From Diphasiastrum complanatum (Eukaryota; Streptophyta; Lycopodiopsida; Lycopodiales; Lycopodiaceae), in assembly GCA_029204225.1 (NCBI GenBank), contig CM055108.1, positions 11,625,782-11,689,781 on the forward strand: a stretch of DNA of 64,000 nt, in the 5' to 3' direction. The position numbers and the translations under genes are program-made. The notes below the pieces were generated by a model that was given only the letters and a program-made list of their open reading frames with translations, was not told the DNA's origin and searched no databases. How positions within the stretch are numbered: the first letter of the stretch is position 1; each line of letters begins with the position of its first letter. Below, piece after piece: positions 37,615 to 50,500 of the stretch.

Positions 37615-37900
37615 GATTCGAAAAATTGGGGAATCACAAAAAGTCTAGGGGTTTTGGAGATTCAAAAAACTGGGGATTTTGGGGATTCAAGAAAACTGGG
37701 GGTTTTGGGGAGTCAAGAAAATATGAAAATTTGGGGAGTCAGAAAATTTGAAAATTTTGGGATTCAAGAAAACTAGGAGTAAAAAAAACTAGGGGTGTTG
37801 GGAAGTCAGAAAACGTGGGGGTTTGGGATTCAAGAAAATATGGAAATTTGGGGAGTCAGATAATGTAGGAATTTGGGGAGTCAGATAATGTGGGAATTTA
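37615..37900. repeat. Degenerate minisatellite of ~25 bp units
   Basis: About ten variants of 'gaaaactgggggttttgggg' followed by 'agtcaa' or 'attcaa' run head to tail. The last units are nearly identical ('tttggggagtcagataatgt' twice, about 37850-37890). The array abuts a Copia RNase H scrap. G-rich on the plus strand. Confidence 0.85.
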
Positions 37901-38196
37901 ATGCAACCAAAGAGGCGATCTGGCTAAGGCAACTGCTTGTAGACCTCAACCTTGCACAAACACTTCCTACAACAATCTATTGTGACAATCAAAACACAAT
38001 AGCGCTATCTCTCAATCCGAAATTTCACTCTCGAAGCAAACACATCGAAATCAGGTATCACTACCTTAGAGAAAAAGTGCATAGCAAGGAAGTAGCATTG
38101 GTTTTTTACAGGACAATATACATGGTAGCAGATTACTTCATGAAGGCTCTATCAAAGCAGCAACATCTCAGCTCCATTGTGAAGAGCATATTGTAA
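37901..38196 (+). pseudogene. Copia RNase H C-terminal scrap of another lineage
   Basis: 'TKEAIWLRQLLVDLNLAQTL', 'IYCDNQNTIALSLNPKFHSR', 'SKHIEIRYHYLREKVHSKEV' and 'VADYFMKALSKQQHLSSI' are the end of a Copia RNase H. The sequence type differs from C, D and F. It has no upstream RT and no clear LTR afterwards. Confidence 0.85.
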
Positions 38197-38215
38197 AGAT
38201 TGTCATCAATTTTGG

Positions 38216-38899
38216 CATAAATTTTGGTGTACTTTGTTGAGCATGTAAGTAACTCTCCTTATGTAATTTGATTGGAGCATTTGCTGGAAGGTGTTAACCA
38301 TTATGCAAGTGTGTTTTCAGGTTCTTAACAGGTTGAGGAACATTCTCATGTGAAGTGATCTTAGATCTACATCTAAACACCAAGATTTGACAAGATAGTG
38401 AAGCTAGTCTTGTGATTCACTAAGTGTGCTCATTCATTCACCTCTAAATCTTGTATTTATCACTTGCTGGAGTTTATAAACTTTTAGAAGTGTGGTTTAC
38501 ATGTGGTTTTACAGGTTGAATCAATATCTTAGTGTGTTGATCATATGTTGATCAAGTTTGTTCATTACTAGGTAATCTTGGCATCCTAGTTTTGGGTATT
38601 TTCTAAGAATGCAAGTAACTCTTCACACCATAACTTGATTTGGTCACTTGCTGGAAAGTTTGAGAGCTTAAGCAAGAGTGTGTTCAGGTTGGTTTGATTT
38701 TGTAATCCATTCTTAGTGTGTGCAAAGTGTTGCATGTGTTTCAATCTTCCTTTCTATGCTTGGAAACCATCTAGGTTCAAGATAGAAGTGTTTTAGGGTC
38801 CTAAATCTTCATAGATCTCTTTATCTATCATTTGTTGAGAGAAAAGTGAGTGCTAAGTGCTTTAGGACAGAACCTAAAAGTTGAAGAAACATTAGAATC
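38216..38899 (+). other. Leader region upstream of Copia F, with three related repeats
   Basis: No gene. Blocks near 38240-38330, 38440-38535 and 38610-38700 share 'aagtaactct', 'cacttgctgga' and 'gtgtg...ttcaggtt' in the same order, spaced roughly 190 bp apart. No tRNA-iMet primer site and no copy of the F LTR is seen, so the 5' LTR of Copia F is missing. Confidence 0.6.
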
Positions 38900-41800
38900 A
38901 TGGCTTCCAATGGTGGGATCATGCTAGAGTCTAGTGAAAGGTTGAGTTCATCAAACTACTCTACTTGGAAAGTGAGGATGGAGTCCTTACTTGAGTTGAA
39001 TGAACTCATGGACATAGTTGCAAAAATTGAAGAGAGACCTCTCACACTTCAAGAGCAACAAAGGTTTGATAAGAAGGCCAAAAGGGCTCTTCATATCATT
39101 AAAATGAATGTTACAAATGAACTTCTCAAGGAAGTTGGAAAGTGTCAAAGTGCAAGTGAGGCATGGAATGCCTTAAAGAAGCTCTTTGAATCAAAGTCCA
39201 CATCTAGGGTATTGACCCTAAGGAGACAAATATTTTCTAGTAGGCAAAGAGAGGGTGAAAGTGCTCATGCATTTATCTTGAGAGTTAAGTCCCTAAGTGA
39301 TGATTTAGCATGCATTGATGAGAACATAAAAGATGGTGAAATAGTCCAAGTTATGTTGAATGGTTTGCTAAATGAACATGCTAACCTTGTGCAAAGTTTT
39401 GCCATTCAAAGAGTCTTGCCAAGTGTGGTTGACTTGCAAGAAATCTTATTGGCTGAAGAACATAGGTTGCAATCAAAGCTTGATGGTGCATCCTTGCAAG
39501 GTGGAGGTGAAGAGGCTTTCTTCACAAAAGGCAAATTCAAGGGCAAAGGTAAAGGCAAAGGGAAATGGTCCAAAGGTGGTAACTTTGATCATGATGATCA
39601 CTCTTCCTCTTCCTCTTCTACTAAGAACAATAAGTCAAAGTTCAAGTGCTTTTATTGTGGGATAAAAGGTCATTTTGCAAATGAATGTTATAAGAAGAAA
39701 AGAGAGCAAGGAGAGAGGCAAGGAAATCTTACAATAGATGAGGAAGAACATAACACATGTGAATCACTTGTTATGACTTCAAGTTTGTTAGCCAACATAG
39801 ATGATAATGATCCTTGGTGGATTGATAGTGGAGCCTCATCTCACATGACAAGACATAAGGAATACTTTACATCCTTATTGTCTTATGAGGGAGAAGGTAA
39901 CATCATCTACACTGCAAATGATGGTCAATGTGACATCAAAGGCATAGGCACTATTCCTATTTCCCTTTCAACAAATAGGAAAGCAAATCTTGAAAATGTT
40001 TTGTACATTCCTTCAATCACTAAGAATTTGCTTAGTGTAAGTCAAATGATTGACAAAGGACTTGATGTGGAGTTCATTGGAGATGCATGTTTGATAAGTA
40101 AATGTGGATCCTTGATTGCTCAAGGTAGGAGGCATGGTAAACTTTTCAAGCTTGATGCATGTGTGATCTCTAATCATGAAGGATGTATGGCTAGGGAGCA
40201 ATTGACAAACCAAGAAGTTTGGCACAAGAGGTTGGGCCATCCCAACTTCAAATCTTTGGAGGTAATGGCAAAGAAAGAGCTTGTTCTTGGTCTCCCTAAA
40301 AGTCTTGTTGCAAACAATAGTGTTTGTGAACATTGTGCCTTGTCCAAATCTCATAGACTTGCTTATTCTAGATCTACTTCTAGATCTAAAGAAGCTTTTC
40401 AACTTGTGCATTCTGATATTCATTCTTCTAGTACAACTAGCAATGGTGGGGCAAAGATGTATGCAACTTTCATTGATGACTTTAGTAGGTATACTTGGAT
40501 CTATCTTCTTAAAAGTAAGGATGAAGTGTTTGCTGCATTTGTCAAGTTCAAGAATGAAATGGAAAACCAATTCAATACAAAGATCAAATGCTTAAGATCT
40601 GATAATGGAGGGGAATACACCTCAAATAGGTTCAAAGAATTTTGTATAGCACATGGGATTAAGAGGGAGATGTCTAGTCCTAGGACTCCACAATAGAATG
40701 GAGTGGCCGAGAGGAAGAATAGAACCCTTTGTGAATGTGCCAAGGCAATGAGACTACATGCTAATCTTGCTAAGTCTTTTTGGGGGGGAGCTTTAGCATG
40801 TGCTAACTATCTATGTAATAGATGGACAAGTGCTTCCTTGGATGGTAAAACTCCTCATGAGGTTCTTTATGGTAGAAGGCCGAGTGTCAAGCATTGTAGG
40901 ATCTTTGGATGTACATGTTTTGTCAATATCACACTTGATGATAGAACTAAAGAAGATCCTTCATCAAAGAAGGGTGTGTTTGTTGGCTATAGTGAAGTAA
41001 GCAAGGCTTACAAAGTGTACATTCCTTCTACAAAGAAAGTTGTCATAAGTAGGGATGTCATCTTTCATGAAGAGAATGTTTCCAATGTTGTTGATGTTGA
41101 TGTTGATGTGCCTACTAATCATCATGATGTGCAAGATGTCTTGGATGAAGATGGAGATGTCACTCCAAAGCAAACTTCAAGGAAGACTCAAAGGCAAAGG
41201 GCTAAGCCATCAAGGCTAACCTATGATGAAAAAGGAAAGCAAGTGGTGGACAACTCTAACTTTGCTTTTCTTACCTCTTTTGATGAACCAACTTGTGTAG
41301 GTGAAGCAATTCAAAAGAAGGAATGGATCCAAGCCATGGATCATGAGCATCAAGCACTCATCAAAAGCAACACATGGAGGTTGGTAAAGCTTCCAAAGGA
41401 CAAGAAGGCAATTGGTTGTAAGTGGATCTTCAAGATCAAGACAAATCAAGATGGATCAATCAACAAGTACAAGGCAAGGTTGGTGGCAAAGGGGTATGCT
41501 CAAGAATATGGTATTGACTATGATGAGACCTTTGCACCCGTGGCAAAGATGGTAACTATTCGAATCCTAATCTCTCTTGCAACTCTTTATGATTGGGATA
41601 TGTGGCAAATGGATGTTACTAATGCCTTCTTGAATGGTGATCTTGAAGAAGATATTTACATGGAGCAACCCGAGGGCTATGTTTCACATGATGAGCCTAA
41701 TCATGTGTGCTATCTCCAAAAGAGTTTGTATGGGCTAAAGCAAGCACCAAGGAGTTGGTATGCTAAGCTCAATTCCTTCTTACTTTCTCAAAACTTTGTT

Positions 41801-42853
41801 ATGAGTGAGTATGATCATTCTCTCTACTTTAGATTGAATGAAAATGATATCACTTTACTTTTGATCTATGTTGATGACATTATCTTAAGTGGTGGTAACA
41901 ATCTAGATATAGATGAAATCAAGATGGCACTCAAAAGAGAGTTTGAAATTCAAGATCTTGGTAAACTTCATTATATCTTAGGAATAGAGATTATTAGAAC
42001 TTCTAAATCTACATTCATATGTCAAGAAAAGTATGTTAACTCTATTCTAAAAAGGTTTCATATGGAAGATTGTAAAGTTGTTTCTACTCCTATGGAATCA
42101 AATGTAAAGCTAACTACAAGAAGTAATGAAAGATCCTTCAAGGACATTACTCTCTATAGAAAGCTAATAGGATCTCTTATATGGTTAACCATCACAAGAC
42201 CTGATCTAAGCTTTGTGGTTGGTAAACTAAGTCAATTTATGCAAGATCCTAGTGAGGCTCATTGGAAGCTAGGAAAGAGAGTACTTAGATACATCTCGGG
42301 ATCTAGAGATTTTGGCATCTTGTATGGAGGTACTACACCTAACCTTTGTGGATTTTCAGATTCAGATTTTGCAGGTGATCAAATGGATAGGAAGTCAACA
42401 AGTGCCTTTGCAATCTATCTTGGAGATGGAGTGGTCTCATGGCTATCAAAGAAGCAACCAACTATCTCTCTATCTTCCACCGAAGCCGAGTACAAGGCAT
42501 TAACAACATGCACCAAGGAGATTCTTTGGATCAAGAGGATGTTATTGGATCTTCACTTGCTGGAACCAGAGAAGACTCCAATCATACTTTGTGATAACCT
42601 TTCAGCCCAAAGCTTGGCAAGCAATCCTGTTTTTCATGCAAGGAGCAAGCACATTGAGATTGCTCACCATTTTGTGAGAGATCAAGTCATTGCCAAAGAG
42701 GTGGAGCTTCAACATGTCTCTTCAAAGGAGTGTGTGGCTGATATCTTCACCAAACCATTGGGAAAGGACCTATATTTAATGTATAGATCTAATCTTGGAA
42801 TGTGCTCAAAGACTATGTTGAAACTAGCATCCAATGTTGAAGAGGGAGTGTGA
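38900..42853 (+). pseudogene. Copia F gag-pol polyprotein, one premature stop
   Basis: The frame opens with ATG at 38900. Gag ('SSSNYSTWKVRMESLLELNE') and the complete knuckle 'CFYCGIKGHFANEC' come first, then protease 'WWIDSGASSHMTR' and GAG-pre-integrase 'VWHKRLGHPN'. The integrase acids lie in 'FIDDFSRYTW', 'RSDNGGEYTS' and 'NGVAERKNR'. RT has 'QMDVTNAFLNGDLEEDIYME' and catalytic 'LIYVDDIILSG', and RNase H has 'SDSDFAGDQMDRKS' and 'SLSSTEAEYKALTTC'. The only break is TAG at 40694-40696, exactly between the integrase D and E motifs where relatives have CAG. The frame is the same on both sides, about 1,317 codons in all. It is the best-preserved element of the window. Confidence 0.95.
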
Positions 42854-43503
42854 AAATTGTCAACATTTCCTAGCTAGTTTGAGGCCTAAATTGGCTAAAA
42901 TTGTAAATAGTTTTGGTTCTGGAGTTTCACATGTGTGAACCAGGCCACAATGTTTTTATTTACTGTATTTTTTCAGTATGATGAAGTGTCAAACTTCATA
43001 CCCTTCAAAATGAGACCATTTTGATGTATTTTGGTCATATAAGACATTTTTAGCTATATTTCCTATATAGGGAATATCTAGGGTCAAGTACCTTCTAGAG
43101 AGAGGAGAGAGAGTCATCTTCCTCATCCATAAATAGTAGGGAAGTCGTGGAGAACAGGTTGGAGAAACCTTTTGTATGCTTCATTGAGATCAATAGATCA
43201 TTGTCATTGTTTCTTCCTCCATTGAGAGCATTGTTGTGTGTATTGTCTTCAAGCTATTGTGTATGATCTTAGGTGCTTTCCAAAAGTGATAGGCTGATGT
43301 ATTATGGACTGTATAATGCTATTTTGGGCCGCACTTGATGTTTATGGAAGTTTCCATTTGTGATAAATGCTTTTTGATCAAGTTCTTTGCATTCTAGGTA
43401 GCATAGAATGTGTTGCCAATTCCTAGCTTATGTAGTTTGGAGTGCAAGCATTCAAGCCAATGATCTTGGAGTTTAGATCCACTTAGGATCTGTATTTTTC
43501 ACA
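42849..43503 (+). mobile_element. 3' LTR of Copia F
   Basis: It starts TGTGAAAATTGTC right after the polypurine run 'gaagagggag' (42839-42848), overlapping the pol stop codon, and ends '...gtatttttcaca'. A CACATGTGTG palindrome is near 42929. There is no partner LTR in the window. Confidence 0.85.
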
Positions 43504-44223
43504 AGAGGTAGGCAAGGCAACAAGAGGAGAGCAAAGATAGAGGTGAGGGGATTGGAAGCGGAGGGCAGCGAGGGTGCCGAGAAGATGAGAAGGCCAAGGC
43601 GAACAATAGGGGAGCGAGGGGTAGGCAGACAGAAGGAGCAGGGCAATGAGAGCAGGACAGGAAGCATAGGCAGGTGAGGGAGTAGGCCAACAAGCGCAGG
43701 CAGGCAGGTAAGCGAGGGGTAGGCAGCCAGGGGGAGCAGGGTAAGGAGCGAGGGGAAGGAAGCATAGGCAGGTGAGGGAGCGGACAGGGAGTAGGCAGGG
43801 AGAGGTGAAGACAGGGAGGGATCGTAGATAGGTGAGGGAGGAAGCGAAGGTAGAGTAGCAGGACGGAAGGTGCAGCAGGTGAGGAGAGGGGAGTGTTGGA
43901 GCAAAGATGGAACAAAGGGCAGGGAGCACTTGTAGGAAAGCTGTGATGGAGGTGGAATGTGATGGATCAAGGAGCAGCAATGGAGGTGGAGTGGAGTGGT
44001 GTGGAGCAGAGAGAAGTGATGGATGGAGAAGAAGATCAGTGTTGGAGGAGAAGAACTTTTTTATTTTCTTCTTTCTTTTTCTTTTCTTTTCTTAATTCAG
44101 GGAATAAAACCAAAAAACCAACATAAATCATGCAATAAACAAAACATTTGAAAAACAGACTGAATGCAGATCAACAAAAACACAACCAAAACATACTATG
44201 CTGATGAAAGGTTAACATTTGGC
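43504..44223 (-). repeat. Purine-rich leader of element B with imperfect short repeats
   Basis: The plus strand of 43504-43990 is almost all G and A with variants of 'gagggagtaggcagggag' and 'gcaggtgagggag' repeated many times. Long leucine/proline/serine frames on the minus strand are products of this composition. From 44040 to 44223 it is T-rich and then A-rich with no gene. In element-sense it lies directly after the primer site. Confidence 0.75.
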
Positions 44224-44241
44224 TCCCCGACGACGGCGCCA
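44224..44241 (-). promoter_or_regulatory. Primer-binding site of element B (tRNA-Asp)
   Basis: The minus strand reads TGGCGCCGTCGTCGGGGA, one base from the LTR end. It differs from the usual plant Gypsy site by only one or two bases. It fixes the minus orientation and the inner end of the 5' LTR. Confidence 0.9.
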
Positions 44242-44242
44242 A

Positions 44243-45015
<773 letters not shown>

Positions 45016-45420
45016 ACAACGGTTGCTACGGATGTGGCGAAGGAACAAAATTGCAGAATGTCCTTACAAAGGACAATATACATCCTTCGGCCGAGAATGT
45101 GGTTCTGGACACTGCTTCAAAAATTGTCCATTGAGACTTTGGACCAGTGCACCGCTAAACTTCATTGCAATACAACAACCAGCAGTCCAGTGGGGATGCC
45201 ATCGGAAGGGCAACAACTCCATGCTCATGTGTTAGCTGTTATGCGAGCACAGAAGAGGAAGGAAGTGGCTCCCTCACCAGCACCATCGATCACTGATGAC
45301 CAACCCTCAACTTCAGTGCCATATCCGAATGTGAGGGAAGAAAGAAGATAGTACTAGAAAATACGACATTGGGTATAGAGAGCACAAGTAGAGGAAAAAG
45401 AATAAGAAAGGGATAGTCCT
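45016..45420 (+). pseudogene. Gag of G1, continuation after element B
   Basis: It resumes with the duplicated ACAAC and a knuckle start 'GCYGCGE'. After a shift of frame it reads 'IAECPYKGQYTSFGRECG' and 'GHCFKNCP', a second Cys-rich knuckle. The same pairing of knuckles occurs in element A at 19240-19380. It ends in a Ser/Pro-rich stretch ('APSITDDQPSTSVPYPN') with TAG stops around 45349-45400. Confidence 0.75.
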
Positions 45421-47084
45421 ATGGAACCTCCAGCTGATGGCGAACGGGAACCGCAAGCGGGCTTGCCATTGTGCACTGATCAGAATGATCGGTTGCATCG
45501 TCATGAACCACCTTGTCACATGGTGGAGCCCAAGGAACCATGCACTGAAAGGCTCACAATTTTACTGGCAAGCCGTGTTAGTTTACCACTCGGGGAACTA
45601 CTACGGATTGCACCACAAGCGAAAAGCCTTTTAGCTGAATGGGCCAAAGCGGCTGAGGAGCTAGTAGCACCTGAGCCCATATATTGTATGGGCTATGAAG
45701 AAACAAGTAACGTTCTCCACATTGGGGCAGCATGGGAAAGTGAGGAACACAACATCACTTTGCCAATCAAATACAAGAGATACGAGGACGAGGTAGTAGT
45801 AGTAGATGGAAGATCAAGTGTCAATCTGATCTCCACTACTTTATATGAAAAATGGGGTCTACAAGGGTTGAAGCTAGCAAGATTCGCCATCAAGCTAGCA
45901 GATCAATCCTATGTAAAACCAAAGGGTGTAGTTGCCGATATCCCTGTAAAAATAACAGGCATGCAGTTTGTGATCATGGATATACCTGAATCCGCTACTG
46001 CATATCGTGTTTTACTGGGAAGACCATGGGTGAGGATTGCGCAAGTAGTACACAACTGGGGTATAGGTAAACTCACCTTTGAGAACATAGAGCAGGCTGT
46101 AAAGGTTGATCCAACCACATGGGCGATGAAACCTATTGCACCCAAAGCTGATGATGGATCATCCACGACAGATCACACGATTGATCGCCCAAGGCCAGCC
46201 AAGGGTGGTCACTATGATTCAGAAACAGATGTCGTGAGATGGACGGATGCATTAGCAACTATTGACTGTCAAATATGTCAATATGAATCAGATCCTAAAC
46301 CCAACACATCTTCACCCAAATGTTACACTATGGACACACCAATCACATTTGGGGTGAATATGATAAACGTAACATGGTTGTCAACAAAACTCATCAATCA
46401 GCAACCCTTTGCGGTGGTTGAGCTGATTGATGAGTAGGTCCTACACCACATGGACCTTGATCATCAACCACCGCAAAAGTTTGCTATGGCGAAGGTCTCG
46501 AGGATCGATCCACCAAAGATACCTGTGAGTAAGAAGAATCAGTTGAAAAAATGCTACAACTAGGTAATCTGATGGAGTGATCTACCCAAGGAGGCTATAG
46601 CTACAGTGGATGTTGATATTTGCAACCATGAGACGAATTTTGTCAGTTTCAATGAAGACAACAAGGACAAGTCTACCAAAATGACAAAAAAGGACAAAAA
46701 GAAGGTGTTGGATTCCTTGAAGTCAATCAAGATGGACTCAGATATAGCGTCATCCTCTACTCAGATGACAAAAAATCAAAGATGACCAGTCAGGCTAAGA
46801 TCAATGTGCTGAAAGAGAAATCTCAACGAGCTCCAGTTCACGAGATGCCTGAGACTTTCAAGAATTATACCTTGGACGACGTGGTAATTATGATGCCGCA
46901 AGCCCAGCGAGAACCTGATCAAAGTCAGGCACCAGCGGAACAAGTCTTTGAGGGACCTGCGCAAACACAGCCGATGAACCTTACCGAGCCAAATGAAGAA
47001 GAAAAGATAGTGCATGTGGGAGAGCAGTTAACGCCCACACAGTTCAAGAGACTACGCTTATTGTTGGTGGAGTATAAAGACTGA
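45421..47084 (+). pseudogene. G1 aspartic protease and linker to reverse transcriptase
   Basis: 45421-46437 is a 338-codon frame. Its centre is a retropepsin: 'VVVDGRSSVNLISTTLYEKW' carries the catalytic D, but the normal DGGS/DGSS glycine is R. 'LADQSYVKPKGVV' and 'YRVLLGRPWVRIAQVVHNWG' follow as in Tat/Athila proteases. After TAG stops the linker continues at 46782-47084 ('HVGEQLTPTQFKRLRLLLVE'). The protease would cut the gag-pol precursor; here it is probably inactive. Confidence 0.8.
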
Positions 47085-48488
47085 TTTTCCTGGAGTTATA
47101 GTGATCTGAAGGGCATTCCACCAACTGTAGTCCAACACACCATACCCTTGGTGGATGGGGCAGTCCCCAAGGTGAGTCGTTACTACCGCTGCAACCTGAA
47201 CTACATAGAGCTAATCAAGCAAAAGTTGTAGAAGCTATTAGATGCAGATTTCATTTATGAAATTGAGCACACAGAATGGGTATTGCCGATAGTTATAGTA
47301 CCCAAGAAGAACGACAAAATGCGAATCTATGTGAATCTGAAGACGCTCAATGCAGTCACCAAAAAGGATCATTTTTTCTTACCATTTATTGAAAGTGTCC
47401 TCGAAAGAGTAGCTAGTGTCGAAGCCTACAGTTTTTTAGACAGCTTCAGTGGCTACAACTAGGTGAAGATAGCCCCCTAAGAACAGCACAAGATAGCATT
47501 CACCACAGAATGGGAAACCTATGTCTATAAAGTGATGCCATTCGGATTTTGCAATGCCCCAAGCACTTTCCAGCGTGTCATGCAGGCGGCATTCAAAGAA
47601 TCTTTGCAAAAATTTCTGGAAATTTTCTTGGACGATCTGTGCGTGCATGGACCAATCTCAAAACACTTATCCAATTTAGAGAAAGTGCTACAAAAATGTC
47701 GCAATTTTCAAATCTCCTTGAATCCAGAAAAATGTCAATTTTGGGTTACACATGGCTTGATTCTCGGCCATATAGTGTCAAGACACGGGATCGCCACAGA
47801 CCTATCAAAGATCAGGATCATTGTTGATCTACCACCACCGGGGACGATCCGCGCAGTCTACATCTTCATGGTTCATGATAACTATTATAGGATCTTCATT
47901 CTAGATTTTGCGGAGTTAGCCCGACCAATCTACAAACTCAAAACGGATCCACATTGGAACGAGGAAGCCTTAAAGGCTTTCCAAAAGCTTAAGGACGCAT
48001 TGGATTCAACACCAATCTTACGCCCACCCAACTGGTCAATTGCGTTTCATGTGCGTACGGACGCATCGAAGTATGCAGTTGGAGCAGTCTTAACCCAGCC
48101 AGGTGAACACAAAAATGATTTTCCAATCCGATTTGCAAGTCGATAGCTCAATGATACAGAAATGAATCATTCAACCACAGAGCGGGAATCACTGGCGATG
48201 ATCTATGCGGTTAAGAAATTTTGGCACTACCTGATGGCCACACATTTTGTTTTTTATATGGACCATCAACCCTTGCTCTATCTCGTTAACAAAACTTGCA
48301 ACACCGGGAGAATCACTAGATGGTTGCTTCTGTTGTTGGAGTTTGATTTTTGGATAGTAGTCTATAAGAATAAACAACACTACATGGCAGATCATGTGTC
48401 ACGAATCAAGGGGAAGGAGGTTGCAACCCAACCCAACGATGAGCTGGCCAAGGCTGTCTTATTTTATGTGGACACGGTACCAGAATGA
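47085..48488 (+). pseudogene. G1 reverse transcriptase and RNase H
   Basis: RT blocks in order: 'VDGAVPKVSRYYRCNLNYIE', 'WVLPIVIVPKKNDKMRIYVN', 'FLDSFSGYN', 'YKVMPFGFCNAPSTFQRVMQ' and the catalytic 'LEIFLDDLCVHG' (FLDD instead of YLDD). RNase H: 'HVRTDASKYAVGAVLTQPGE', then 'TTERESLAMIYAVKKFWHYL', 'FYMDHQPLLYLVNKTC' and 'MADHVSRI'. In-frame stops are at 47229 (TAG), 47459 (TAG), 47477 (TAA) and 48144 (TAG). At 47459 relatives have glutamine. Dead copy, but still clearly Tat/Athila-like. Confidence 0.88.
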
Positions 48489-48512
48489 GCTGCCGATATT
48501 GTTGAATATCTA

Positions 48513-49310
48513 ATGCGGGGCCAACCAGACAAATCACTACCAAAGGCAGATCAGCAAAAATTGATCTTGAAAGCTAGACCTTATCAGCTGATTGTCGGCC
48601 AATTGTATCGAAGAGGACCAAATGGGATTCTTTGGCGGTGTATTCTTCCACACGAGGCCACCCAAATCATTTCGCTCTCACATGAAGGCATGGGTGGAGG
48701 CCATTTTGCATTCGACATTACAGTTCGCAAGACTTTGCAATCAGAATGTTGGTGGCCAACGATTCATAAGGATATGGAGGAATACCTGAGAAAGTGCGAT
48801 GTGTGCTAGCAGATCAAATTAGAAACATAAGTTGCATGCTGCTATGTGGGCATTCACCAGGATAGCATATAAGGGAGGCACTGATCAAAAACCTTTTCAA
48901 TTGGTATATGGTCAGGATGCTATAATGCCAGCAAAGTTTTTAGTCCCTTCATTAAGGATCGCCACAACACAATGACTTAATGAATCCAAATCTCTACAAC
49001 TACGCCATGAAGCTCTGCGTAAACTCTATGAAACACACTTACTAGTTGTGCATGCACTGGCAGCTAAAAGAAAAGATGCAAAGTATGGCATGATCGCAAG
49101 TTACAAAAGAAGGATCTTTGTTCTGGAGATCTAGTCCTGATGTATAAAACCAAGGCGATCAAGGAAAAATTAAAATTCACAGGCAAAGGTCCTTATCGGA
49201 TCAAAAAAATTCTTAATCATGGAGCTGTGAATCTAGAGAAGCTAGATGGGACATCATTCGACACACCCATCAATGGTAGCCGGTTGCACAAGTACTGGCC
49301 ACCGCAGTGA
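48513..49310 (+). pseudogene. G1 integrase with the catalytic core deleted
   Basis: The N-terminal HHCC zinc domain is present ('HEGMGGGHF', 'CWWPTIHKDMEEYLRKCDVC'). After TAG at 48807 the sequence jumps to 'AAMWAFTRIAYKGGTDQKPF', 'LVYGQDAIMPAKFLVPSLRI' and a C-terminal 'FTGKGPYRIKKILNHGAVNL', ending 'INGSRLHKYWPPQ' with TGA near 49310. The D-D-E core between is gone, so integration is impossible. There is no chromodomain, consistent with Tat/Athila. Confidence 0.82.
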
Positions 49311-50500
49311 GATAGATCCAGATTGGTGGTGGCATGTTCCGCTAGGGCATCACAACTAGATCTAGGAAGATCAACCCAAATCAAGCTAGATCCATCAAGA
49401 TTCGGCTAGATCTGGCAAGATCGGGGGAATCCATCAGGATCCAAGAGGGATCCAGATTCAGATGGGATCAAGAAGGAAGCAGGTCATCAGATTATGCCAA
49501 TAAGTCCCCTAAATTTGCAGATTAGAGACCTCGATCTCAGTAACTATGGCAAATTAAGGGCAAAATTCACCCAAAACTGATGCATTTGTTACTAGATGTC
49601 CATCAGAACTTTCAGAGAACTACCAACAGTCAGATCAAGTATGGATGAAGCTGATTACCAATTTGCAAAAGTTAAAAATCAGAAAATCTCAAGATCTCGT
49701 AAAAAAAACACTCTAAAAAGAGCATTTTTTTCATGAGTTTTGGAGATTTCCTGGGAGATAGCTCTTGAAACTTGGACAGTCACTAGATCTGATCCGGATG
49801 GATCGATAAAAATCTTTGCGAGAGTTCCTGATGGAAAAATCATCATTTTTTAGTGTGTGTGAGGATACCCAGAGGCTGAATCTTTAGAACCTTCGCAGAG
49901 CATCAAGATCATCCTACCAACATTTGCAAGGGGCATAAATGAAATCAGAGCAGTGAAATTAGCCTGCCTACATGGTCTGAACTTGAAAATCCAATCACAG
50001 GAACATGTTGTGTGAGAGATCACCTCCTGCGAGAGTTGAACCCTCGCAGAAAGTCTGAACGCTCGTAGAACCCTCGTAGGGCAGTCAAGTCACCTTTTGA
50101 ACTCTCGCAGACTTCTCTGAGGTCTTAGAATTTTGTGAAGAAGGTCCCTGCCAAAATTTGGGTGGAATTGAGCAAGGGAAAGTGGATTTCACCTATTATA
50201 CACTCTAAATTTTGCTATATAAGTGCTGAATTCAAGTCATTTGTCACCTTTGATGGCGAAGCTCTGCTCAAATTTTCACTAGAATTTCCAAGTTCTCTGT
50301 TTGCAACCAAACTTCATTTGCACATCCTAAGTCAAGATCTGTGCTCTAAACTTTACTTTGTACCATTCGACACTCGTTATTCACAGTTTTTTGTCATTTC
50401 CACCTCTTTTTATCTTTTCCACCTTTTTTCTTACTTTTTCGCACTTTAACTTTCACTACTAACATGGCCTCCTCATCTTATGAAGACTCTAGCACCAAGT
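49311..50500 (+). other. 3' region of G1: repeat motifs and a possible second promoter
   Basis: 49680-50130 again has many ctcgcag/ctgcgag heptamers, as in the leaders. At about 50213 'tttgctatataagtgctg' resembles a TATA box. It is followed by a pyrimidine-rich stretch and an ATG at 50464 ('MASSSYEDSSTK', stop). This may be the start of the accessory ORF seen in other copies, cut short at about 50500. No 3' LTR follows. Confidence 0.5.

Noticed and set aside
43473-43980. Three overlapping minus-strand frames of 138-165 codons rich in Leu, Pro and Ser
   Set aside because: They come from the purine-rich leader of element B, are open in all three phases and show no motif.
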